DNA of 64,000 nt, from positions 99,236-163,235 of the forward strand of contig NZ_AOLG01000029.1 in NCBI RefSeq assembly GCF_000336815.1, read 5' to 3'. The position numbers and the translations under genes are program-made. The notes under the pieces were generated by a model. The model was not told the origin of the DNA and did no database searches. It worked only from the letters and a program-made list of their open reading frames with translations. Below, piece after piece: positions 46,162-55,070 of this stretch (positions are counted from its first letter, which is position 1; each line of letters starts with the position of its first letter). The DNA is from Haloferax prahovense DSM 18310 (GTDB lineage: Archaea; Halobacteriota; Halobacteria; Halobacteriales; Haloferacaceae).

Positions 46162-47130
46162 ATGGACGTCCGCGAACTCCACGACCACAGCACGCGTGTT
46201 CTCGACGAGATAGCTCGGTCAGTCGTCGTGGACCGAGCCGTCCTCCGGCGCATCCTCACCGGAGCGCTCTCGCAGGGACACGTTCTGCTCGAAGACGTTC
46301 CCGGCACGGGAAAGACGCTGACCGCGCAGAGCTTCGCCACGGCGCTCGGCCTCTCGTTTAGCCGAATCCAGTTCACGCCGGACCTCCTCCCCGCCGACGT
46401 GACCGGGACGTACGTGTTCGACGAGCGAGACCGGTCGTTCGAGTTCAGCGAGGGCCCGCTGTTCGCGAACGTCGTCCTCGCCGACGAGATTAACCGCGCC
46501 TCGCCGAAGACGCAGGCCGCGCTCCTCGAAGCGATGGCCGAGGGGCAGGTGACCGTCGACGGCGAGACGCACCCGCTCCCGGACCCGTTTTTCGTCATCG
46601 CCACGCAGAACCCGGTCGAACAGGGAGAGGGAACGTTCCCCCTGCCCGAAGCGCAGAAAGACCGGTTTCTCGTCAAAGACAGCCTCGGCTACCCGGACGA
46701 GGAGGGCGAACTGGAACTGCTCGACCGCCGCGACGCGCGCGACGAGCCCACGCCGACGGTCTCTTCGGTCCTCTCGACGGACCGCGTCCGCGAGATGCAG
46801 CGCGTTCCGGAGACGGTCCGCGTCGACGGCGAAATAAAACAGTACATCGTCGACATCGTTCGCGCGACCCGGGAGAACCCCCGCGTCGCGGTCGGCGTCT
46901 CGCCGCGCGGCTGTCAGCGGCTGTTCGAGGTCGTCCGCGCGACGGCCGCGGTCCACGGCCGGAGCTTCGTCATTCCGGACGACGTGAAAGCCGTCGTCCA
47001 CGCGACGGTCGCCCACCGAATCGTTCCGACTGCCGAGGCGACGGTCGACAACGTCGAGCGGAGCCAACTCGTCGACGACGTGCTCGCCGAAGTCTCCGTC
47101 CCGACGGTCAGTCGTGCAGAGCGAGCGTGA
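46162..47130 (+). CDS. MoxR-family AAA+ ATPase
   Basis: 322 residues. Walker A is in LLEDVPGTGKTLTAQS (about 38-53), Walker B in VVLADEINRASPKTQ (about 104-118), and sensor 1 around FFVIATQNPVEQGEGTFPLPEAQKDRF (about 145-171). MoxR ATPases act as chaperone-like partners of DUF58 proteins, which carry a VWA-like domain. The DUF58, DUF4129 and accessory genes lie on the opposite strand; the MoxR 3' end overlaps the first of them by 23 bases. Confidence 0.93.
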   Translation: MDVRELHDHSTRVLDEIARSVVVDRAVLRRILTGALSQGHVLLEDVPGTGKTLTAQSFATALGLSFSRIQFTPDLLPADVTGTYVFDERDRSFEFSEGPLFANVVLADEINRASPKTQAALLEAMAEGQVTVDGETHPLPDPFFVIATQNPVEQGEGTFPLPEAQKDRFLVKDSLGYPDEEGELELLDRRDARDEPTPTVSSVLSTDRVREMQRVPETVRVDGEIKQYIVDIVRATRENPRVAVGVSPRGCQRLFEVVRATAAVHGRSFVIPDDVKAVVHATVAHRIVPTAEATVDNVERSQLVDDVLAEVSVPTVSRAERA

Positions 47131-47791
47131 GGAAGACCAAGGCGACGAGCATGAACGCGATCGCGTGAAGCGGCAGACCGGGCGTCCCGAGGTCGCGGAC
47201 CACGAGCCCGGTACCGACCGCGACGCCCCCGACGAGCGCCGTCCCGCCGAAGTGCGCCATCTCGACGGTCCACGTCTTCGCCTCCCGTCCGAGTTGTTCG
47301 CCCACCGCTATCGAGTTCTCTGCGGCGTCCCACGAGACGACGAGCGCCGCACATGCGACGAGCAGGGCCACGGCGTCGGCCGTCTGGAACAGCCCGCCGG
47401 CGACGACAGCCAAGAGGACCGACGCGCAGCCGAGTTTACTCAGTCCGCGCGACCCGGCTCCGCGAAGGGGAAGCACGCCGAGACCGAGACAGAGCAGGCC
47501 GAAGAGTCCGAGCCCGGACTCGATGAGCTGTGACTGACCGGTGGCGCTCGATACGGCGAGGCCCGCACCGCCCGTCGCGACGAGGACGCCGACGAGTAGC
47601 CCGGCAGCCCCGAGCAGTCGCTGTCCCGTTCGGAACCGGTGTGCGCCCTCGATAGCGAGGACGAGGCCGACCACGGCGACGAACGTCCCGGTCGACGCGC
47701 CGGTGTTCACGAGCGAGACGGACAGCGCGACGGCGAACAACGACAGCGCCGCGCTGAACCGCGCCGGCCGTCTGGTTATCTCTCCGTTCAC
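47108..47791 (-). CDS. Multi-pass membrane protein of the MoxR-DUF58 module (DUF7519-like)
   Basis: 227 residues from a GTG start (NGEITRRPARFSAALSL) that overlaps the DUF58 stop. About seven hydrophobic segments, with a hydrophilic loop before the final pair. Haloarchaeal MoxR-DUF58 operons often end in such a membrane protein. The DUF7519 label is tentative. It overlaps the MoxR 3' end tail-to-tail. Confidence 0.7.
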   Translation of the reverse strand: MNGEITRRPARFSAALSLFAVALSVSLVNTGASTGTFVAVVGLVLAIEGAHRFRTGQRLLGAAGLLVGVLVATGGAGLAVSSATGQSQLIESGLGLFGLLCLGLGVLPLRGAGSRGLSKLGCASVLLAVVAGGLFQTADAVALLVACAALVVSWDAAENSIAVGEQLGREAKTWTVEMAHFGGTALVGGVAVGTGLVVRDLGTPGLPLHAIAFMLVALVFLTLALHD

Positions 47792-49050
47792 GTCCGAACC
47801 CCCCGCTGTGCGTCGATTGCGAGCGCGAGCGGGTCGTCGAGCGACCAATCGATGACGGGGATACCGACCTGCCGGAGCGCCCGCAACCGATTCCGGCGCT
47901 CTGCGGCCGCCAAGCGCTCGCCGGGCGTCTCGTTCGCCGTCGCGTCCGGGGAGACGACCGTGACCGCGTGGCCGTGCCCGTCGAACCGGCGCGCAACTTC
48001 GACGGCGGCGTCGTCGCAGAGCGGCGAGACGAAGAGAAGCTGCGTCTGTTCGCCGAGCCGACCGAGGTACGATTCGACCTGTTCGTCGACGGGGTCGTCC
48101 GTGTCCGTCGGACTCGCGGTGAACGCCGAGTGCCTCGAAAGCAGTTTCCGCAACCGGAGCCGGTGTTCCCGCCCCGCACCCGGCGCTCGGAAGCAGTCTT
48201 CGGCCGAGAGCGCGGCGAGGCCGACGTGGTTCCGGCCGTTCAGCAGGGCAGTCGTCAACTGGGTCGCGGCGGACGCCCCGGCGTCGACGGCGTGCGTCTC
48301 CCCGGGCGGGCCCCTGTAGGCGACCGCCCGCGCGTCGACGAGGACGAGGATTGACGCCGCTTGCTCTTCCCTGAAGTCGACGGTCGTCAACTCACCCGAA
48401 GCGGCGTACCGCTTCCAGTCGATTTGGCTGACCGGGTCGCCGCGGCGGTACGACCGCGTCTGTTGGAACTCGATGCCCGACCCCGTCCCGTTCGCGGCGA
48501 CGCTGCCGACGGTGTCGAGCGTCTGTGACCGACGCGGCGGCTTCGTAATCTCGGTCGTGCAGTCGAGTTCCGTCTCGTCCGCGGCGCGCACGTCGAGTTC
48601 GACCTCCCTGTCGCCGCTGGGGTCGCGGACGATGGCGGTCGCGTCGTCGAACGCGTGCCGCCCGCGCTCGGCTTCGACGGCGTACGAGAACGTCCGCGTC
48701 TCACCGGGTCGGAGCACCATCCCGCGCCTCGCCGGGCCGTCCGTGACGGAGAGCGCCGGGGGGACGCCGTCGACGACCCGGCAGTCGTACAGCGTCTCGT
48801 CGCCCTCGTTCGTCACCGCGACTTCGATTTCGACCTCGTCGCCGCTCGCCGGTGAGGCGGTGTCGACCCGGCGGTCGAGGGACAGATTCGGCGTCGGCAT
48901 CGGGACGGTCCGGTGGTACGCCGCGAAGACGACGCCGACCGTCGAGAGCAAGAGGAGCTCCTGTCGCTTCGCCAGTAGCCCGGCGGCCGCGACGACGAGC
49001 GCGACGGCGACGACGCCGCGCCAGCGGTTCGTCTGTTGTGGCGTCGTCAC
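47788..49050 (-). CDS. DUF58 protein (VWA-like, MoxR partner)
   Basis: 420 residues. Two N-terminal hydrophobic segments (about 10-45), a beta-rich CARDB-like domain (about 60-180), then the DUF58 core GSGIEFQQTRSYRRGDPVSQIDWKRYAASGELTTVDF (about 190-226) followed by a VWA-like region starting SILVLVDARAV. It is the standard partner of MoxR ATPases. It lies in an overlapping string of genes, so it is translated with its neighbours. Confidence 0.9.
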   Translation of the reverse strand: MTTPQQTNRWRGVVAVALVVAAAGLLAKRQELLLLSTVGVVFAAYHRTVPMPTPNLSLDRRVDTASPASGDEVEIEVAVTNEGDETLYDCRVVDGVPPALSVTDGPARRGMVLRPGETRTFSYAVEAERGRHAFDDATAIVRDPSGDREVELDVRAADETELDCTTEITKPPRRSQTLDTVGSVAANGTGSGIEFQQTRSYRRGDPVSQIDWKRYAASGELTTVDFREEQAASILVLVDARAVAYRGPPGETHAVDAGASAATQLTTALLNGRNHVGLAALSAEDCFRAPGAGREHRLRLRKLLSRHSAFTASPTDTDDPVDEQVESYLGRLGEQTQLLFVSPLCDDAAVEVARRFDGHGHAVTVVSPDATANETPGERLAAAERRNRLRALRQVGIPVIDWSLDDPLALAIDAQRGVRT

Positions 49051-49628
49051 CGTCCCGTCCCCCCATCGACCGCGTAGACGGCCTCGGCGGTCCGCCGGGC
49101 GCGGAACTCAGCGGGCGTCTGTCGTCGCCGAAGCGCGGCGACCGCGGTGGCGAGCGTCGACCGTTTCGGACTCCCGAGGAACGACGCCGCCTCGGCGTCG
49201 TCGGTCCACTCGCCGCGTCGAACGAGCTGACGCGCGCGGCTTCGACCGCAGTTCCGCTCGCGCATCACCGCCTCGACGGCCGCTGTTCGGAGTCGCGTTT
49301 TCACTCGCTGTCGGGCGCTGTCGCCGAGAACGGACGTCCGATAGTCCCATCCCCGAACCGTCTCGTCGAACTCGCGCCCCGCGGGCGGGACCCGAGCGGG
49401 GACCTCCGGGTCCGGCGTGTCGGCCTGCTGCAGTTCGCTCTCCCGGCCGGAGGCGATGACCGGCAGCGACGCGAGCAGCGCGACTCCCGAGAGCGCGGCC
49501 ACGAGGACGTAGTCGCCGCCCGCCTCGGAGACGAGTGCCGTCACCGGGAGGGCCGTCCCGCGTGCGACCGTTCCGACGGCGAGACAGCCGAGTCCGAGGA
49601 GGCCGAACAGTATCTTTCGGCGGTTCAC
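49047..49628 (-). CDS. Membrane protein between DUF58 and DUF4129 (DUF7269-like)
   Basis: 193 residues from a GTG start (NRRKILFGLLGLGCLAVG) overlapping the DUF4129 stop. Two transmembrane segments (about 5-24 and 35-58) are followed by a soluble basic domain (DYRTSVLGDSARQRVKTRLRTAAVEAV). It matches the small proteins found at this position in haloarchaeal MoxR-DUF58 operons; the DUF label is tentative. Function unknown. Confidence 0.72.
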   Translation of the reverse strand: MNRRKILFGLLGLGCLAVGTVARGTALPVTALVSEAGGDYVLVAALSGVALLASLPVIASGRESELQQADTPDPEVPARVPPAGREFDETVRGWDYRTSVLGDSARQRVKTRLRTAAVEAVMRERNCGRSRARQLVRRGEWTDDAEAASFLGSPKRSTLATAVAALRRRQTPAEFRARRTAEAVYAVDGGTGR

Positions 49629-50452
49629 GACTGGTCTCGCCCCCCGGATGGTCCGAGCCGTTCGAGACACTCCCTCGCGCGCCGGCGTCGGTCTTCGGTC
49701 ACGGGCGCGCCGCCGTACCTGACTTCTTCGAACAGCTCCGTGAGCGACCACACCGAGTTCGCGTCGGCCCCGTTCTCGCGGGCGATTGCCGCCCGCTCTC
49801 GCGGCGTGAGCAACTGACGGTCGTCGAGCCGGAGGCGCTCGACCATCTCGTACCACGCTTCGGTGACCTCGTTCTGCGGTTCGGGCGGCGCGTCGAACCC
49901 GCCTTCGGCGCGTTCTTCCGCCGGAGACTCGCCCCCGCGGAAGCGGGCGACCATCGGCGACAGTCGCGCCGCGATGCGGTCTCGATACCGAGCGACGAGC
50001 GCGAGGGCGACCACCGCGACGACTCCGACGACCAGTTCGACGAGGCGCGAGAGGAGCGCGAGCAGGGCGTCGATGAGCGCCTCTAGCCTGTCTCGCTCGC
50101 CTGGCGTCTCTTTCGACCCCTCAGATTGGTCGTGCTGGGCGTCCGAACTGTCTGTCGAACTGTCGGACGTGGAGTCGTCGTTCCCGTCGTCCGGACCGCT
50201 CGCGCTAGACTGTCCCGACTGTGACGACTGTTCGCCGCCGTGTTCCTGCTGGCTCGGGTTGTCCGTCAGCGTCTGGTATTCGCGCTTGATGTCGTTGGCG
50301 TCGCCCTTGTCGAGCGGCAGCGAGGAGTAGTCGAGGTCAATCGCCTCGCTCGGCGAAGAGTCGACCGCCGATTCGAGGGACCCGGCCGCCGACCCGACGG
50401 CGAACAGACACACGAGAGCCAGTCCGAGCGTGACGAGCGCGTCACTGTCCAT
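49625..50452 (-). CDS. DUF4129-domain membrane protein
   Basis: 275 residues with a signal-like helix (about 7-25), a Ser/Asp/Gln-rich extracellular stretch (about 60-115), a transmembrane helix (about 130-155), and a cytoplasmic domain with VTEAWYEMVERL, then TPRERAAIARENGADANSVWSLTELFEEVRYG (about 215-247), typical of DUF4129. The first gene of the minus-strand string DUF4129, DUF7269-like, DUF58, membrane protein. These modules are thought to act in envelope or protein-complex maturation. Confidence 0.85.
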   Translation of the reverse strand: MDSDALVTLGLALVCLFAVGSAAGSLESAVDSSPSEAIDLDYSSLPLDKGDANDIKREYQTLTDNPSQQEHGGEQSSQSGQSSASGPDDGNDDSTSDSSTDSSDAQHDQSEGSKETPGERDRLEALIDALLALLSRLVELVVGVVAVVALALVARYRDRIAARLSPMVARFRGGESPAEERAEGGFDAPPEPQNEVTEAWYEMVERLRLDDRQLLTPRERAAIARENGADANSVWSLTELFEEVRYGGAPVTEDRRRRARECLERLGPSGGRDQS

Positions 50453-50510
50453 CCGACCGACCTCCGCGGGTGTCGAGGCGTATCACGATGGGTGTAGACC
50501 CGCCCCCGCT

Positions 50511-50537
50511 CATACTAATTATCCGCCCGATAAGCCG
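50511..50537 (-). promoter_or_regulatory. Glycan-region promoter motif copy
   Basis: Minus strand GGCTTATC-GGG-CGGATAATTAG, about 59 bases before the DUF4129 start. Confidence 0.55.
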
Positions 50538-50560
50538 CCGCTACGTAGTCGATAATAACG
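50537..50560 (+). promoter_or_regulatory. Partial promoter motif (TATA half)
   Basis: TACGTAG-TCGATAATAACGG has the ATAATAA half but only a weak upstream hexamer. It ends about 35 bases before the His-rich lipoprotein start. Confidence 0.35.
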
Positions 50561-50593
50561 GTGGGTGGCTGTGATGTCTCGTTCGAGTTCGAG

Positions 50594-51622
50594 ATGGAAA
50601 TCCCATCCAATACACTGAAACGTGCGAGTATCGCCCTCCTCGTCGCGCTCTTGATGACGACAGCGGGTTGTTCGTCATTCGCGGGCGGCGACGCGGGAGA
50701 CACGACCGCGGCGAACGAAACCGCCGAAACGACGGAGACGACGGCGTCCGACGTCGAGGGCACCGCGAACGACACGGCGTCTTCGAACGACGCGACGGCC
50801 GCGGAGACGACGGCCGCGGACGCGACGAACGAGTCGTCGGATTCCGACTCCGACAACCACTCACACAGCCACGACTCGGCGGCGAACACCAGTAACGAGT
50901 CGTCGGTCGACGCGGCGTACACCGGGCAGATGGCCGTCGTGGTCGCCGGCGAGCGCGTGAGCCTCACGGAGGACCTCGACGAGGACGCGCCGGTTCACAT
51001 GACCGACGTCGATTCGTGGCACACCAACGAGAGCACGACGCTCGCGGAGGCGCTCGAGGCGGCCGACGTCAACGCCACCGAGTCGTCGCTGACCTACGAC
51101 GGCGAGACCTACGAGGAGTCGAACAACGGCACGAAACTCATCTACCGCGTCGACAGCCACGAGGTCGACCCCGAATCGTACACGCTCGAATCGGACGATA
51201 AGGTGTGGGTGCTGGTCGTGAGCGACGACTCGAACGTCACCACTCCCGGCGAGTACATCCCGCCGGAACAGCTCCACGTCCACGGGACCATCGACTTCAC
51301 CGTCGACGGTGAACGGCTCGACTTCAGCCGCGACAAGTACCAGCAGGCGGGTCACAACGACCACTTCCACTTCGAGGGCGGTCACGCGAACCCGTGGCAC
51401 GCGCACTCGGCGCACGTCACGCTCGCCTACGGCATGTCCACGCTCGACGGCATCAACATGACCGACGAGGGCGTCACCTACAACGGAACGACCTACGCGT
51501 ACGACGGTGACGGTGACAACGCGACTGCGAACGTCACCGTCAACGGCGAGTCCGTCGACCCGACCGACTACTACCTCAAGAACGGCGACTCGGTCTCTAT
51601 CGAGATAGCGTCTTCCGACTAA
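50594..51622 (+). CDS. Histidine-rich surface lipoprotein
   Basis: 342 residues from MEIPSNTLKRASIALLVALLMTTAGC (Sec-type lipobox, Cys26). A long Thr/Asp/Glu/Ser linker with HSHSHD follows (about 27-110). The folded part contains two similar halves ending in YTLESDDKVWVLV and YYLKNGDSVSIEI, and between them the His cluster LHVHGTIDF, GHNDHFHFEGGHANPWHAHSAHVTL. The spacing of about 12 histidines suggests metal (zinc, copper or nickel) binding at the cell surface; this is inference. Many NxT/NxS sequons suggest glycosylation. Confidence 0.75.
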   Translation: MEIPSNTLKRASIALLVALLMTTAGCSSFAGGDAGDTTAANETAETTETTASDVEGTANDTASSNDATAAETTAADATNESSDSDSDNHSHSHDSAANTSNESSVDAAYTGQMAVVVAGERVSLTEDLDEDAPVHMTDVDSWHTNESTTLAEALEAADVNATESSLTYDGETYEESNNGTKLIYRVDSHEVDPESYTLESDDKVWVLVVSDDSNVTTPGEYIPPEQLHVHGTIDFTVDGERLDFSRDKYQQAGHNDHFHFEGGHANPWHAHSAHVTLAYGMSTLDGINMTDEGVTYNGTTYAYDGDGDNATANVTVNGESVDPTDYYLKNGDSVSIEIASSD

Positions 51623-51752
51623 TCTCCCGCGTTCGTTTATTTATGTACACGAATCACCGAACAGCAGGCGGTCTACGACCGATACGCCGTTGGTCCCCGC
51701 GCGTCGCGCTGGCGAGGAAGCCCGGCGAGAGAGACGCCGACGGGTGGTGTGA

Positions 51753-54323
51753 ATGAAGCGGAACATGGTCACCGCGTTCCTCTCTATCTTCGGGGGGCGC
51801 ATCTTCATCGTGCTGTCCTCGGTGGTGCTCACGCCGCTTCTCATCACGACGCTCGGGTTCGAACTGTACGGTCGCTACGGCACGCTCACCGCGGTCTTCG
51901 GCATCTCGACTATCTTGATGAGTTCCGGCATCAACAGCGGTGCCCGGAAGTTCCTCGCCGAAGACCGCTCGATTTCGGACTGGCAGACCCACGTCTTCGG
52001 CTACTACTTCCGCCTCGGGACGGTCCTCGCGGTGCTGACCGCGCTCGCCTTCGCCGCCGCCGCGCGGTTCGGTATCGTCACCCGGTTCCTCGGCCCCGAG
52101 TACGTCGTCGGCTTCTACGGCCTCGCCGGACTCACCATCGCGACGCAGTTCCGCGAGTACGCCCGCCGGTCCCTGATGGGGCTCAAACAGGAGCACCTCT
52201 CGGAGCCGCTTCGGGTGTTCAACAAGGTCGGAACCCGGCTCGCGCTCATCGGCATCGCCTACCTCGGGTACGAAATCGGGGGGCTGATGGTCGGCCTCAT
52301 CGTCGTCAACAGCCTCGTCGCGCTCCTCGCGTTGTGGTGGGTCCGCAAGAACGTCTCGCTTCGCGGCATCTTCAGCACGACGCCGCGCGGCTTTCCGACG
52401 AAGGAGCTGTTCAGTTTCAACCACCTCTCGGTGGTCTACATGCTGTTTCTCACGTCGATGTACCACGTCGACGTGCTGATGCTGGCGTCCCACGTCACGG
52501 AGACGCGCGTCGGTTACTACAAGTCCGCGCTGGTCATCAGCCAGTTCCTCTGGGTCATCCCCCGCTCGATTCAGTCGATGCTCGTGCAGTCCGTCTCGGA
52601 CCTGTGGGCGGACGAACGAATCGACCAGATAAACGAAATCGCCTCCCGCGTCACCCGATACGGGATGCTCGTCATCGTCCTCCTGTCGCTCGGGCTGGCG
52701 GCGCTCGCGAAGGACTTCGTCCCGCTGTACCTCGGTTCGGGGTCGATGCCCGTCGTCACGCCGCTTCTCATCCTGCTCCCGGGGACTATCGGCTTCGCGG
52801 TCGTTCGGCCCATCCTCGCAATCAGCCACGCGAAGGCTGATATGAAGCCGCTCATCGCGGCGACCGGTGCCGCGGCGGTTCTGAACATCGTCTTGAACGT
52901 GATTCTCATCCCGCGTCACGGCATTCTCGGGGCCGCCGTGGCGACGACCATCGGGTACTCCTCGCTTCCGGTGTTCAATCTCGCCAGCGCGCGCTACCTC
53001 GGGTTCAAGCCGTTTTCCGACGCCCGACTCGTGCGAGTGCTCGCGACGGGGTTCATCTCCGGGGTGCCCATCTTCTTGCTCTCGATGACCATCGAGAGCA
53101 GTCTCCTCGCGCTGGTCGTCGTCCCGATTATCGGCCTCCTCGTCTTCGTGACGGTGGCGTTCGTGGTCGGAGCCGTGGACGCCGACGAGGCGCTGGACCT
53201 GCTGAGTTCGCTCCCCGACCCGGTCGGTTCCCGCGCCACCGCGATACGCGCCCGTCGCGGCGGTAGCAGCGGCAACGCCGGGAGTCCCGCGTGGGGCGAC
53301 GAGTCCTGGACCGACCGACACAAAAACACGCTGCAACGCGTTCTTCTCGTCGCCGGTATCCTGCTTTCGCTCTCCGGCGTCGCGCTCGCCGTCGGCGTCC
53401 CGAGCGTCGGCATCGCTCCCTCGGTCGACGGCGACTCGCCGGTGCCGCAGGTGAACAACACCACGCCGGTCACCGACACGCCGATGCCGACGACCGACAC
53501 GCCGGTGACGACGACGGCGACCGAGACGGTCACGCAGACGACCGAGACGGCGACGACGACGAACACGACCAGTCCGCCGTCGAACACGACGACGACCGAG
53601 TCGGACGACGGCGGCGGCTGGCTCTGGGGCGGTGACGACGACGATGACGACGACGGCGATGATAGCGACGACCAGACGACGACCGCGTCGCCGACAGCGA
53701 CGGAGACGCCGACGAACAACACGACGACAGCGACAGAGACACCGTCGAACAACACGACGACCACCTCGACGGCACCCACCACTTCGACGACCACCTCATC
53801 GCCGACGACTACCTCGACCTCGACCTCGACAGCGACGGAGACGCCGTCGGACAACACGACGACGACGACGGCGACGACCACCTCGTCACCGACGACGACG
53901 GACACGACGACCACGACAACGTCTGAGACGACAACCACGACCGACACGGCCACGACGACGACCGAGACGACTACAGACACGACGACTACGACCGATACGG
54001 CAACGACAACGAGCACGGATACGACGACTACAGATACGACGACAGCGACGGACACCACCACGACTGAGACGACGACCACGGACATGAATACGACCACGAC
54101 CACAGACACCGCGACGACGACTACCGACACCACGACGGACACGTCCACGACCGAGACGACGACATCGAATACGACCGACAGCGGGTCGATGCTCCTGATG
54201 GCGCAACCGCTTTCGGCGGTCGAGTGGCTCGATTTGCAGTCGCCTCCGCTCGGCGGGTCGCCGTGGTTCCACTCGGTTCTGTTCGTCGGAATCGTGGCGC
54301 TCGCCGGTCGAAGCGCGCGCTAA
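51753..54323 (+). CDS. Wzx-like flippase fused to a Thr-rich mucin-like tail
   Basis: 856 residues. Residues 1-480 form a polysaccharide flippase of the MOP exporter superfamily with about 14 helices (FLSIFGGRIFIVLSSVVLTPLLITTLG at the N terminus). Residues about 530-550 hold another helix. Residues about 567-812 are almost only Thr, Ser, Asp, Glu, Pro and Asn, interrupted by an acidic island with GGGWLWGG (about 618-640). A last hydrophobic segment lies at about 833-850. The flippase would move lipid-linked glycans across the membrane; the tail would project outside as a heavily O-glycosylated stalk. A fusion of this kind is unusual, and an intact frame runs through the whole repeat. Confidence 0.85.
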   Translation: MKRNMVTAFLSIFGGRIFIVLSSVVLTPLLITTLGFELYGRYGTLTAVFGISTILMSSGINSGARKFLAEDRSISDWQTHVFGYYFRLGTVLAVLTALAFAAAARFGIVTRFLGPEYVVGFYGLAGLTIATQFREYARRSLMGLKQEHLSEPLRVFNKVGTRLALIGIAYLGYEIGGLMVGLIVVNSLVALLALWWVRKNVSLRGIFSTTPRGFPTKELFSFNHLSVVYMLFLTSMYHVDVLMLASHVTETRVGYYKSALVISQFLWVIPRSIQSMLVQSVSDLWADERIDQINEIASRVTRYGMLVIVLLSLGLAALAKDFVPLYLGSGSMPVVTPLLILLPGTIGFAVVRPILAISHAKADMKPLIAATGAAAVLNIVLNVILIPRHGILGAAVATTIGYSSLPVFNLASARYLGFKPFSDARLVRVLATGFISGVPIFLLSMTIESSLLALVVVPIIGLLVFVTVAFVVGAVDADEALDLLSSLPDPVGSRATAIRARRGGSSGNAGSPAWGDESWTDRHKNTLQRVLLVAGILLSLSGVALAVGVPSVGIAPSVDGDSPVPQVNNTTPVTDTPMPTTDTPVTTTATETVTQTTETATTTNTTSPPSNTTTTESDDGGGWLWGGDDDDDDDGDDSDDQTTTASPTATETPTNNTTTATETPSNNTTTTSTAPTTSTTTSSPTTTSTSTSTATETPSDNTTTTTATTTSSPTTTDTTTTTTSETTTTTDTATTTTETTTDTTTTTDTATTTSTDTTTTDTTTATDTTTTETTTTDMNTTTTTDTATTTTDTTTDTSTTETTTSNTTDSGSMLLMAQPLSAVEWLDLQSPPLGGSPWFHSVLFVGIVALAGRSAR

Positions 54324-54430
54324 CGGGCTGTCTCGTCTCCCGGTCGATGACTTCTGTTGGCGGCCGCAGTCGCCGGCCACTTTTCGAGAACCGTGCCGAA
54401 CTCGGCGCGTCCCCCGGCCGGCGCGATTCG

Positions 54431-54460
54431 GGAATCGGAATGATAATATAATAACAGGTT
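54431..54460 (+). promoter_or_regulatory. Degenerate promoter motif, AT box
   Basis: ATCGGAAT...ATAATATAATAAC ends 13 bases before the GTG start of the next gene. It carries the TATA half (ATAATAA) but no clear CTTANC box. Confidence 0.35.
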
Positions 54461-54472
54461 GGTTCCCTTAGC

Positions 54473-54934
54473 GTGAACCGACGGTCATTACTCGCGACGC
54501 TGGGTCTCGGTTCCATCTCTGCGTTAAGTGGCTGTCTCAATCTCGAAGGCGTCGATGGCGGCGTCCTCACGGTGATGCACGTGTCGTCGTCCGAGTTCCC
54601 AGACGTCGTTCCGTCCTCCGACGAACGACTCTCCGACGAACCGTTGCTCCAGCGAGCGCTCGACCGCGTGACGCAAGACGAGGCTCGCGGCGTGATGGAC
54701 TTCCGATTGGATAGAAGCGAGTACCGGTCCGTCGCAGACGCGCTGGAGACGCTCCCGTACTACGACCGAACGGAGGGTGAGCTATCGATTCCGTCCGGTT
54801 TCTACGTTCGTCACGACGGCTTCGTCTACCGCCTCGCGTACAGACCGATGTGTTCGGAGACGCCGCTCGTCTCGTCCGAAAACCCCCGACACCGATGCTG
54901 GACGTCGGTCCCCGAAGGGACGACCACGCTGTAG
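54473..54934 (+). CDS. Tat-type lipoprotein, 153 aa
   Basis: A GTG-started gene (NRRSLLATLGLGSISALSGC): twin arginine and lipobox with Cys21 indicate export and lipid anchoring. The rest is a small soluble domain with two cysteines near the C terminus (PMCSETPLVSSENPRHRCWTSV), possibly disulfide-linked outside. I do not recognise the family. It may be leaderless. Confidence 0.75.
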   Translation: MNRRSLLATLGLGSISALSGCLNLEGVDGGVLTVMHVSSSEFPDVVPSSDERLSDEPLLQRALDRVTQDEARGVMDFRLDRSEYRSVADALETLPYYDRTEGELSIPSGFYVRHDGFVYRLAYRPMCSETPLVSSENPRHRCWTSVPEGTTTL

Positions 54935-55070
54935 GAACGTTCGACTCCGCGGATTCGACAGCGCGCGTCGCCGAATCGAGACAGCGTACTGCGTTCGTTA
55001 CTGTGTTAGTCGCCGGCGGCCGAGACCAAAGAAAGGAATGACTGGCCGTTCTCCGTCGTTTCTCCGGTGC

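Noticed and set aside
53632-54087. Arg-rich frame inside the Thr-repeat part of the flippase gene
   Set aside because: It is the other-frame reading of the ACG/ACC repeats (RRRR strings) and has no independent start signal.
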